40,459 nucleotides of DNA, from contig NZ_JAHVJA010000019.1 in the NCBI RefSeq assembly GCF_019801465.1, positions 1-40,459 on the forward strand, read 5' to 3'. The position numbers were made by a program, and so were the translations under genes. The DNA is from Leisingera daeponensis. GTDB lineage: Bacteria; Pseudomonadota; Alphaproteobacteria; Rhodobacterales; Rhodobacteraceae. Below are positions 6,763-14,320 of the stretch, one piece after another; position 1 is the first letter of the stretch; every line of letters starts with the position of its first letter. Below the pieces are notes generated by a model. The model saw only the letters and a program-made list of their open reading frames with translations, did not search any database and was not told the DNA's origin.

Positions 6763-9129
6763 TCATGACCGCACCCGCTTTCTTTCGGGGTCATAGAACG
6801 GCACAGGCACAATGCACGCCTTCAGGCGCTTCTGGTGCCCATCAAGCTTGCCGATTTCAACACAGCTGCCCGCAGCTGCGTAATCCTTTTCGATCCGGCA
6901 CAGCGCGATTGTCTTCTTCAGGACCGGCGAACGCGTGCAGCTGGTCACCACCCCGATCTGCGCGCGCCCTGAGAAAAGCAGATCACCGTGTTCGGCCAGT
7001 TCATTGCCATCCAGTTCCAGTCCTGCCAGCTTAAACCGCCCCTGCTCTTTGCGGCGCTGCAATGCCAGCTTCCCGGCGAAATCATCGGTTTTTGATTTTA
7101 AGGGAACCGTGAAGCCGATACCCGCCTCAAACGGGTCAATCGTGTCATCGAACTCATAGTGTCCCATGACCAGTCCGGCCTCAATCCGCACCATCTGCAA
7201 GGCATCGGTGCCAAACGGCGCAATGCCGAACTCTGCCCCGGCCTCGGCAATGGCATCCCAGACGGCCGGCGCATCGGCGTGATGGCAAAACACCTCATAC
7301 CCCAGCTCGCCGGTATAGCCGGTGCGCGACACCACCAGCGGGATGCCGTCAAACCCATGCAGCCGGGCAATCGAGAACCGGAAACATCCCAGGTCCGCCA
7401 ACGGGGTTTCGCAGTCCCGTGTCCAGATAATCTTCTCCAGAGCCTTGCGGCTGAACGGGCCTTGCACCGCAAGATTGGCTAGCTGCTCGGTCGACGGTTT
7501 CACCCAGGCCTTGAAGTTTTCTCTCGCGGCAAGCTCGCGCAGCCGGACCCCGCAATAATCTTCGGCACACACCCAGCGGAACAGATCCTCTCCCATCCGG
7601 AACAGGGTTCCATCGTCGATCATGCCACCGGTCTCGTGGCACATCGCGGTATATACGACTTCCCCCACCGAAAGTTTGCGGACATTGCGGGTCACCGCCA
7701 GGTTCATCAGCTTTTCCGCATCCGGCCCGGTGACCTCAAACTTCCGCAGGGAGGACAGATCCATCATGACAACCTTCTCACGGCAGGCATGATATTCGCC
7801 GACAGTGCCGTGGTTCCGATAACTGGCCGGCAGCCAGACACCGCCGAAATCGCTGTAGTCCCCTGTCAGAGCTGAAGTCCGGCTGTGAAAAGGCGATTGG
7901 CGTGTCAGAGTTGGTTTTGCTTCGGGTGTCATTCTTACCGCCACGGATTTGGAGAAGATTTCTTTAGCGCTGTAGGTGCGGACATGGATGTCGGTCGGGT
8001 TCCACCCGTTCGCTGGGTCTAGGTCATTCGGGCAAGAGGTGGAGAGGCATACGCAATCGGTCAGGGCGCGCAGCAGCACGTAGTCGCCGGGCCGCGACCA
8101 GGCCTCGTCGAACGACAGCGCGTTGTCATGCTCAGTCCGGGAGTTGAAGAAGAAGTTCACCGCCTCCCATCCGGCCCGCGGCGCGACATCATAGGCGGCC
8201 AGACGCTGGTTAATATTGTCAGTGCAATTGACATGGCCCGGGTAACCCAGTTCCTCATAGAACCGCGCAAAACAGGCGAGTCCGAAGGTATCATGCCGCC
8301 CGACCGTGTCGCGGATGACTTCGAACATCGGCTCCTGGTCCACATTGAAGAACTTGGAGTGCAGCCCCGGTGCGGGATAAGCAGCCCCCATCAGCGAGCG
8401 TGTCGTGGTGTGGTGAATGTCCAGCTCGCGCCCCCGGTCGAGCCCCCGTAGCGTCAGCGCCTGGAAGTCGGAGCACTGCCGGCCGGATACGTCAATAATC
8501 TGAATGAAGTCTCCGGCTTTGACTTCATAGCTTACAGCGGAGGAGTGGGGAACATGGATGTCCTGCAGCGGATCAGCCAGCGGGTCAGGCAGTTTGCGCA
8601 GCAGGGACTTCTCCGGATTGGCCCGCTTGATAAGAACTTCTACACGGGCCGGCGCATGGTCTCCGGCAACACTCATAGCCATGCTTGGAGCTGCGATCAG
8701 GCAATACCCGTCTTCCGCAACTGTGAAGCCGTGGCGGACCCCGGGAAGCGGCTGATCCTCAAATAACCGAACCGCCGACCGGCCCACCGGATCATATTTC
8801 CTGCGCTTCATGAAACTGCGGAGAGAGGCAAGAGCTTCACCGCTATAGAATTGTGTGCCCGTGCCCAGTTCAAAGACCACTGTCCCGGACTGCCCTTCAA
8901 TCTCCTTGATGCCATGAGAATCCCGGCGCCCGTCCGAGGTAAGAAAAAGAAGATCGCAAACCTGTCCGCCCTCGATTGCAACGATGTGCAAGGTATCGCC
9001 CGCAAAGACCTGGTAAGCAGAGAGTGACCTGGACGCGATTTCATCGCGTTCGATCCCCTGTTGCCACAGGGAAATCCCCGGTTCGACAAGGTGTTTCCAC
9101 CGGCTGGTGTTCACTGTGTGAATGCCCAT
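6763..9129 (-). CDS. Tandem DUF1989 - GcvT fusion protein
   Basis: The 788-residue protein joins three modules. Residues about 15-170 look like a diverged DUF1989 (urea-carboxylase-associated) domain. Residues about 195-380 are a complete DUF1989 domain, with DVSGRQCSDFQAL and the Cys-rich segment CVCLSTSCPNDLDP leading into GWNPTDIHV. Residues about 405-785 are a GcvT aminomethyltransferase-type folate domain (ETGGMIDDGTLFRMG, SRTGYTGELGYEVF). DUF1989 proteins CgdA and CgdB form carboxyguanidine deiminase in guanidine degradation. GcvT domains move one-carbon units to tetrahydrofolate. A single chain with both suggests deamination or deimination coupled to demethylation of an imported methylated nitrogen compound; this is inference. 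The ATG has an ACGGAGC ribosome site. The gene sits 34 bases after the permease gene, so it belongs to the transport operon. Confidence 0.85.
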   Translation of the reverse strand: MGIHTVNTSRWKHLVEPGISLWQQGIERDEIASRSLSAYQVFAGDTLHIVAIEGGQVCDLLFLTSDGRRDSHGIKEIEGQSGTVVFELGTGTQFYSGEALASLRSFMKRRKYDPVGRSAVRLFEDQPLPGVRHGFTVAEDGYCLIAAPSMAMSVAGDHAPARVEVLIKRANPEKSLLRKLPDPLADPLQDIHVPHSSAVSYEVKAGDFIQIIDVSGRQCSDFQALTLRGLDRGRELDIHHTTTRSLMGAAYPAPGLHSKFFNVDQEPMFEVIRDTVGRHDTFGLACFARFYEELGYPGHVNCTDNINQRLAAYDVAPRAGWEAVNFFFNSRTEHDNALSFDEAWSRPGDYVLLRALTDCVCLSTSCPNDLDPANGWNPTDIHVRTYSAKEIFSKSVAVRMTPEAKPTLTRQSPFHSRTSALTGDYSDFGGVWLPASYRNHGTVGEYHACREKVVMMDLSSLRKFEVTGPDAEKLMNLAVTRNVRKLSVGEVVYTAMCHETGGMIDDGTLFRMGEDLFRWVCAEDYCGVRLRELAARENFKAWVKPSTEQLANLAVQGPFSRKALEKIIWTRDCETPLADLGCFRFSIARLHGFDGIPLVVSRTGYTGELGYEVFCHHADAPAVWDAIAEAGAEFGIAPFGTDALQMVRIEAGLVMGHYEFDDTIDPFEAGIGFTVPLKSKTDDFAGKLALQRRKEQGRFKLAGLELDGNELAEHGDLLFSGRAQIGVVTSCTRSPVLKKTIALCRIEKDYAAAGSCVEIGKLDGHQKRLKACIVPVPFYDPERKRVRS

Positions 9130-9163
9130 GATTTAGCTCCGTAATTCTTGTGCGACATGCCTT

Positions 9164-11167
9164 TCAGCCCGTGAGGCCAAGCGCTTCACTGCGCTTGCGG
9201 CTCCATGTGCGCAGGATCCGGTCGGCGGTGATGCCGAGGCTGGCGATGCAAAGGCCCGCGATCAAGCCGCGCCCGGTATCGCCGTCCGACAGTGCCCGGG
9301 CGATCTGCTGACCCAGGTCCTTGGTGCCGACGAGCGCTGCAATCGCGACCATGAACAGCCCCATCATGATGGTCTGGTTGATCCCCAGCATGATTTCCGG
9401 AAGCGCCAGCGGCAGCTCGACCTTCCACAGCAATTGCCGCTTGGTGCAGCCAATTGCCTCGGCCGCTTCCTTGGTTTGTGCCGAAACCCTACGCAGGCCT
9501 AGGTTCGTGTATCGGATCATCGGCACAGTGGCATAGGCAATGACCGCCGTGATAGCCGCCACGTCACCGACCTTGAACAGCATGACTACAGGGATGAGGT
9601 AAACAAAGGACGGGAAGGTCTGAAGCGTATCGCAGATCAGCAGGATGAAACTTGACAGCCGTTCGTTGCGCGAGGCGAGCAGCCCGATTGGCAGGCCGAT
9701 CAGAATGCTGACAACCACTGCCATGGCGATCATGTAAAGCGTGATCATGGTTGGAACCCAGAACCCGGTGATCAGCGGGAAGGCAGCCAGCGTTGCAACC
9801 GTTGCAGCCAGTTTCCCACCTCCGATGCGGTAACCAGTCATAGCAACGAGGGCGATGACAACGGGCCAGGGCAGCCAGAGCAGCGCATTACGGCTGGGAA
9901 TGAGGACATAACTCAGCAGAAAGTTCTTGAACGCCTGCAGCCCATCATACCACTCGTCCGAAACGTAGATGACGACAGCATCCCAAAATGGTGCTGAAGT
10001 CACTGTATAGGCCGCCGGATAAAGGTGTAGCCCATCTGCAAAGGGCGCGGCAGCAACAGTTGCCGCGCACAGCACAACGCCAAAAAGAAGGATGCCCCGG
10101 CGGCGTTTCTGTTCACCCCGCTTATAGGGATCATAGCGCGAGGCCGCCAAGCTGAGCCGGTCCAGAGCGACGGCTAGCACGACAATGGCGGCACCAAGCT
10201 CCAAAGCGGTCCCGAGCTTCAGGGAATTCAGAGCGATCAGCAGGTCATGGCCCAGTCCGGACGCCCCTATGAGGGAGGCGATAACTACCATTGCCAGGGT
10301 CTGCATGATGACCTGGTTGAGGCCCAGCAGCAGCGTTGCTGCGGCGGCAGGGAAACGCACCTTGCTGAGAAGCTGCCACTTTGTGCAGCCTGCCATCCGG
10401 CCGCATTCGATCAGTTCTGGCGACACCGACCGCAGCCCGACCAATGTGCAGCGGATCATCGGCGGAGCAGCAAAGATTACGGTGGCAATCAACGCAGGCA
10501 CCTGGCCGAACCCGAACAGCACGACAATGGGGGCAAGGTAGGCAAAATGCGGTGTGCTCTGCATCACATCCAGCACAGGTGAAAGCCCCCGCTCCAGCCG
10601 TGGCGCCCCGGCCAGCACAACGCCCGCGGCCATGCCCATCAACGCGGCAAACGGGACAATGACCAGCACCAGCGAAAACGTGTTCATCGCGGGTTCCCAG
10701 ACGCCGAAGACCGCCAGAAAGGTGAAGCACCCAAGTAGAATTGCAGCCAGCCGCCAACTCCCAAGAAGCAGCCCAGCAAGAGAGAAGATCAGCGTTACCG
10801 TAACCCAGGGCAGCGGCAGCAGCGGCACGCCGCCAAAGCCGGAGACCAGCAAGCCTTCTGTGAAGGCGAGAGGCCATTCCAGTACCTGCGAAACGGCGCG
10901 GGTCAGGTCGCGGAAAGTAAAAAGCCCGAAATCCGCTTTATAGCCGAGCCAGTCAAAGAAAGCGGAAATATACCTGCTGATAGGCATGACCCAGGACTCC
11001 GGGTAATCACGTGCCCAGACGAAGAGATTGTTCATGAGGTAGCCAGCGGCAATCACAGCCGCAGCGGCCAGCGCCAGCCGCATACAGCGCAGGCCTATTG
11101 CATAGGTCAAAGAATTCCCGCCTGCGCCGCCAGAGGACCGGGCGGCATTGGTGTCAACGGTAGTCAT
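9164..11167 (-). CDS. Betaine-type ABC transporter, fused double permease (ProW-ProW)
   Basis: The 667-residue inner-membrane protein contains two consecutive binding-protein-dependent permease domains. Each has its own EAA coupling loop: the first ends ECGRMAGCTKWQLLSKVRFP near residue 270, the second EAAEAIGCTKRQLLWKVELP near residue 600. Both loops are followed by near-identical helices (LLGLNQVIMQTLAMVVIA and MLGINQTIMMGLFMVAIA). Many hydrophobic segments lie before each loop. The usual ProW/OpuAB permease has one such domain and works as a homodimer, so this protein carries both halves in one chain. Its ATG lies three bases after the ATPase stop codon with an AGAGGAAAC ribosome site inside the ATPase gene, so translation is tightly coupled. 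The substrate is likely a quaternary or methylated ammonium compound. Confidence 0.92.
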   Translation of the reverse strand: MTTVDTNAARSSGGAGGNSLTYAIGLRCMRLALAAAAVIAAGYLMNNLFVWARDYPESWVMPISRYISAFFDWLGYKADFGLFTFRDLTRAVSQVLEWPLAFTEGLLVSGFGGVPLLPLPWVTVTLIFSLAGLLLGSWRLAAILLGCFTFLAVFGVWEPAMNTFSLVLVIVPFAALMGMAAGVVLAGAPRLERGLSPVLDVMQSTPHFAYLAPIVVLFGFGQVPALIATVIFAAPPMIRCTLVGLRSVSPELIECGRMAGCTKWQLLSKVRFPAAAATLLLGLNQVIMQTLAMVVIASLIGASGLGHDLLIALNSLKLGTALELGAAIVVLAVALDRLSLAASRYDPYKRGEQKRRRGILLFGVVLCAATVAAAPFADGLHLYPAAYTVTSAPFWDAVVIYVSDEWYDGLQAFKNFLLSYVLIPSRNALLWLPWPVVIALVAMTGYRIGGGKLAATVATLAAFPLITGFWVPTMITLYMIAMAVVVSILIGLPIGLLASRNERLSSFILLICDTLQTFPSFVYLIPVVMLFKVGDVAAITAVIAYATVPMIRYTNLGLRRVSAQTKEAAEAIGCTKRQLLWKVELPLALPEIMLGINQTIMMGLFMVAIAALVGTKDLGQQIARALSDGDTGRGLIAGLCIASLGITADRILRTWSRKRSEALGLTG

Positions 11168-11170
11168 AGT

Positions 11171-12193
11171 TCAGTTTCCTCTGAAGACGGCAGACAAAAG
11201 GCGTTCCTTGGTGAGGACGCCTGCAGGCAGGTTGTCCCTATTGAGAACCACACGGCTTTCGCCATCCGTCAGCATTTGTGGAATAATCTCGGACAATTTC
11301 TGACTTGCGCGGACATGCTGGGCTGGCAGCACGTCCGGCAAGTTCGGATCGGCAATTGCACCGGCCGATAGGACGTCTTCCTTCGGTGCATCGGCGCCGA
11401 ATTTCGCAACATAACTGTCAGCCGGGCGGGCAACGATCATTTCCGGCGTATCCAGTTGGACAATCCGGCCGTCCCGCATGATGGCAATGCGGTCTGCCAG
11501 CCGGAGCGCCTCTGAGAAGTCATGCGTGATGAAGATGATAGTTTTCCGAAGACTCTGCTGAAGCTTGAGAAACTCGTCCTGCAACTCGCGCCGGATCAAC
11601 GGATCAAGCGCAGAGAAAGGTTCGTCTAGGAACCAGATTTCAGGATCGGTAGTCAAAGAGCGCGCGATGCCGACACGCTGTTTCTGTCCCCCTGACAGTT
11701 CACGCGGATAGAAGTCCTCCTTGCCGTCCAATCCGACAAGCGTCAGGTATTTTCTGGCACATGCGTTTCTTTCCTCTTGCGGAACACCTTGGATTTCCAG
11801 TGGAAACGCGACATTCTCCAGCGTTGTACGGTGCGGAAGCAGCCCGAAATGCTGAAACACCATGCCCAGTTTTTTGCGGCGCAAATCGATGTGCTCTCGC
11901 TTGCTCAGTTGCAGAAGGTCGCGGTTTTCGAATTCCAGTTGCCCTTCAGTAGGTTCGATCAGACGCGTGAGGCATCGGATCAAGGTCGACTTGCCGGATC
12001 CGCTCAGTCCCATGATTACCAGGATTTCCCCTTCGAGGACGTCAAAGGAAACATCCTGAACCGCGCCCACATGCTTGGTCGCCGCATAATCGCCGGGACC
12101 AGGTGTATGCCCGTGCTGCCTCAAAAATCCCCGGGGATCAGGGCCGAAAACTTTCCACAATCCGCGGCATGATATTTTTGCTGTGTTGCCCAT
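11171..12193 (-). CDS. Betaine-type ABC transporter ATP-binding subunit (ProV-like)
   Basis: The 340-residue protein is a glycine betaine/L-proline-type ATPase. It has Walker A GLSGSGKST (62-70), the Q loop MVFQHFGLLP, signature LSGGQKQRVGIARSL (166-180) and Walker B IWFLDEPFSALDP (186-198). An N-terminal extension before the P-loop and about 70 residues after the nucleotide-binding domain match the ProV/OpuAA layout, in which the C-terminal part carries CBS-like regulatory sequence; here that tail is short. It powers the fused permease encoded three bases downstream and follows the binding-protein gene. A hairpin terminator between the two genes probably lowers its expression relative to the binding protein. 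Confidence 0.93.
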   Translation of the reverse strand: MGNTAKISCRGLWKVFGPDPRGFLRQHGHTPGPGDYAATKHVGAVQDVSFDVLEGEILVIMGLSGSGKSTLIRCLTRLIEPTEGQLEFENRDLLQLSKREHIDLRRKKLGMVFQHFGLLPHRTTLENVAFPLEIQGVPQEERNACARKYLTLVGLDGKEDFYPRELSGGQKQRVGIARSLTTDPEIWFLDEPFSALDPLIRRELQDEFLKLQQSLRKTIIFITHDFSEALRLADRIAIMRDGRIVQLDTPEMIVARPADSYVAKFGADAPKEDVLSAGAIADPNLPDVLPAQHVRASQKLSEIIPQMLTDGESRVVLNRDNLPAGVLTKERLLSAVFRGN

Positions 12194-12226
12194 CCCGGAC
12201 CCGTTCTTTCCTGTTTAGCAATAAAA

Positions 12227-12252
12227 GGCCGGGCAACGTGAGCTGCCCGGCC
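12227..12252 (-). terminator. Intercistronic terminator/attenuator after the binding-protein gene
   Basis: A perfect 9-bp GC stem (GGCCGGGCA at 12227-12235, TGCCCGGCC at 12244-12252) is followed on the minus strand by TTTTATT. It lies between the binding-protein stop and the ATPase start. Partial termination here would give more binding protein than membrane components, a common arrangement in ABC importers. Confidence 0.8.
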
Positions 12253-12269
12253 CGGCTTTCAGGTTCGGA

Positions 12270-13241
12270 TCAGTTCAACCAAGCGTTCCAGACGTTTTCG
12301 TTTTCCTTGATCCACTGCTCTGCGGCTTCTTCCGGCTTCAACCCGTCCACATCGACCATGGCCGCCGCCTGGGCGATATGCTCGTTAGTGAAATTGACGT
12401 TCTGGATGATTTCGTATGCTCCAGGCCATTCTTCTTCCATTCCCGACCAAACCCCTTTCTTGAGCCAACCGGCCCGCGGATTGCCGCAGTCATGAGTCAG
12501 CTCGGGATTTGTACCCCAGGAGGGATCAGTTTCGCATTTGGCGTCATGCTCGGGGAATTCGATAAACTTGCCGTCGTAGCGTGCTTCAACCCAGTTCGGG
12601 GTCCAGTTGAACAGCACGATCGGTTCTTCGCGCCGGTATGCAGCGTCGAGTTCCGCCCAAAGCGTCGAGGCTTGGCCTGCGTTGACCACTTCGAAATCCA
12701 TTCCCAGCGCTTCAATCCGCTCGGGGTCAGGTTTTTCCCAATCGATCGGGCCCCCCAGGTAACGGCCCTTGGGCGCAGTTTCCGGGGTGGCAAAGGCTTC
12801 GGCACATTTGTTCAGCGCCTCGTAATCCGGCAAGCCGGGACATGTCTTTTCCATATAGGCCGGGTACCACCAGTCTTCGCGCGTAACAGCATCGTGGCTT
12901 CCCGCGTCGATCATCCGGCCCGCATCGAGCTGGCGCTGGAACGACGTCCGGTGCGTGCCTTCCCAGACCTCGACCTGAACATGCATGTCGCCATTGCCGA
13001 TGGCCACAAACTGCAGCTGATTGTCGGCAGGCTTGTACTCGACATTGTAGCCAGCCTTTTCCAAAAGAGCGCCGGTAATTCGTGACAGCACAAGCTGACT
13101 GGTCCAGTTGTTCTCGACGATTTTGATCGGCTCCGCCGAGTCGGCATAGGCGGGAGACATCGTTGCGAGCGCTGTCGATCCCATCAGAATGCCGCACAAA
13201 ATGCCCTTCCTCATTACGCGTTGTGTCATCAGTTTGAACAT
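12270..13241 (-). CDS. Betaine-type ABC transporter substrate-binding protein (ProX/OpuAC-like)
   Basis: The 323-residue protein has a signal peptide (residues 1-33, cleavage likely after AYA) and an OpuAC-type periplasmic binding fold. Trp- and Tyr-bearing segments typical of the aromatic box that holds quaternary ammonium groups are present (VENNWTSQLVLSRI, VQVEVWEGTH, DWWYPAYMEK, VLFNWTPNWVEARY). Unlike short ProX proteins it has several Cys (CPGLPDYEALNKC, CETDPSWG, DCGNPRAGW) that could form disulfides. An AGAGGAAG ribosome site precedes the first ATG; later in-frame ATG codons at residues 5 and 10 are possible. It is the first gene of the operon and faces a 322-base divergent regulatory gap. 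Confidence 0.92.
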   Translation of the reverse strand: MFKLMTQRVMRKGILCGILMGSTALATMSPAYADSAEPIKIVENNWTSQLVLSRITGALLEKAGYNVEYKPADNQLQFVAIGNGDMHVQVEVWEGTHRTSFQRQLDAGRMIDAGSHDAVTREDWWYPAYMEKTCPGLPDYEALNKCAEAFATPETAPKGRYLGGPIDWEKPDPERIEALGMDFEVVNAGQASTLWAELDAAYRREEPIVLFNWTPNWVEARYDGKFIEFPEHDAKCETDPSWGTNPELTHDCGNPRAGWLKKGVWSGMEEEWPGAYEIIQNVNFTNEHIAQAAAMVDVDGLKPEEAAEQWIKENENVWNAWLN

Positions 13242-13563
13242 GGCTTCCTCTCTGTCGTTTTGTGTTCGATGGCGGCCATTCTTTTAACCGAGGCCGTTGC
13301 CCCTCATTTCACTTGGCCGCGGCGTTCAGTTCTATTGAAATCGGATTTCGAAATATTTCAGTTGAAACAATGTCGGCGGAATGAGTTGGCGGATGCCGGG
13401 AAGGAAGGCTAGCCTCTGTGCATACCGCAACCGCGGTGCTTAGAAGGCTGCCTTTGCCGACTGGAACCAAGTGCCGCTTGCCACAGGCATTGCAAATGCC
13501 GTCCCACCTATTTGCCAGGAGGCCTAGATAGATCAGACGAGTCCAAACCCTCTAATCCGGATT
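13242..13563. promoter_or_regulatory. Divergent control region with two palindromes
   Basis: This gap separates the transporter operon from the binding-protein/kinase pair. It contains GAAATC-G-GATTTC (13337-13349), a perfect odd palindrome, and TTTCA-GT-TGAAA (13356-13367), a perfect palindrome seven bases later. TTCAGTT occurs both just before the first palindrome (13325-13331) and inside the second. The spacing and symmetry suggest binding sites for a dimeric regulator; the OmpR-type regulator of this locus is the obvious candidate. No clear promoter boxes could be assigned. Confidence 0.5.
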
Positions 13564-14319
13564 ATGCACAGCATAACAATCGTTGCTGCAGCTGTCCTGC
13601 CCTTGCCCGCACTTGCGGATGTCATCACCATACGCAGCAACGAATGGTGCCCCTACAATTGCGAAACCGGAAGTGAGCAGCCCGGCTACATGGTCGAGGT
13701 GCTGACAGAGGCCTTTGCGTCCTCTGGCCATACAATTAATTATGAGAACCGCCCTCGGAACCGTGCCTTACGGGAATCCCGGATGGGTATGTTCGACGCC
13801 CTCGTCGGCGCAGTACCGCAAGGTGTAGCGCGCTATGTCATTCCCGCCACGCCGCTGGCAAAGGTGCAGCCCGTTATCGCGGTACGCGCGGCAAGCGATT
13901 TCAGTTACCAAGGGGTTGAATCCTTTGAAGGCATTCTTGTCAGTGCCCAACATGGCTATAATTTCACCGACGAAATAGACGAGTACCTGGTCCGGCATGC
14001 AAACGACCTGCGGCGGGTGGATATTGTCTTCCAGAGCAATGCCGGGGCGCTGGGGCTGCAGAAACTGATTGCAGGTCGCATTGACGCCCTGCTTGGACAT
14101 AAGGCGGTGCTCAACTACCTCGCCAGCCGGCAAGGGGTGTCGGAGCAGATTCGGCTCATAGAAGTCGGCGCCCCAGTTGAAGTCTATGTGGCGTTCTCGC
14201 CAGCGGCACGGCACTCCCAGCGCTATGCAGCTCTGTTTGACATCGGCATGTCGCACCTGATGCGCAGCGGCCGTCTGGAAGCATTACGCCGCAAATACGG
14301 CCTGGAGCGGGAACCCTGA
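13564..14319 (+). CDS. Periplasmic solute-binding protein, SBP family 3-like, next to sensor kinase
   Basis: The 251-residue protein has a short signal peptide (cleavage near residue 18, ALA-DV) and a type II periplasmic binding fold of the amino-acid/PBPb kind: IRSNEWCPYNCETGSEQPGY at the start, GYMVEVLTEAF, and the second-lobe pattern LQKLIAGRIDALLGHKAVLNYL. No permease is encoded beside it; instead its stop codon is one base before the hybrid kinase start. This suggests a sensory rather than transport role, presenting a ligand to the kinase's periplasmic domain. Two early Cys residues (CPYNC) could form a disulfide. The ligand cannot be predicted. Confidence 0.82.
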   Translation: MHSITIVAAAVLPLPALADVITIRSNEWCPYNCETGSEQPGYMVEVLTEAFASSGHTINYENRPRNRALRESRMGMFDALVGAVPQGVARYVIPATPLAKVQPVIAVRAASDFSYQGVESFEGILVSAQHGYNFTDEIDEYLVRHANDLRRVDIVFQSNAGALGLQKLIAGRIDALLGHKAVLNYLASRQGVSEQIRLIEVGAPVEVYVAFSPAARHSQRYAALFDIGMSHLMRSGRLEALRRKYGLEREP

Positions 14320-14320
14320 C

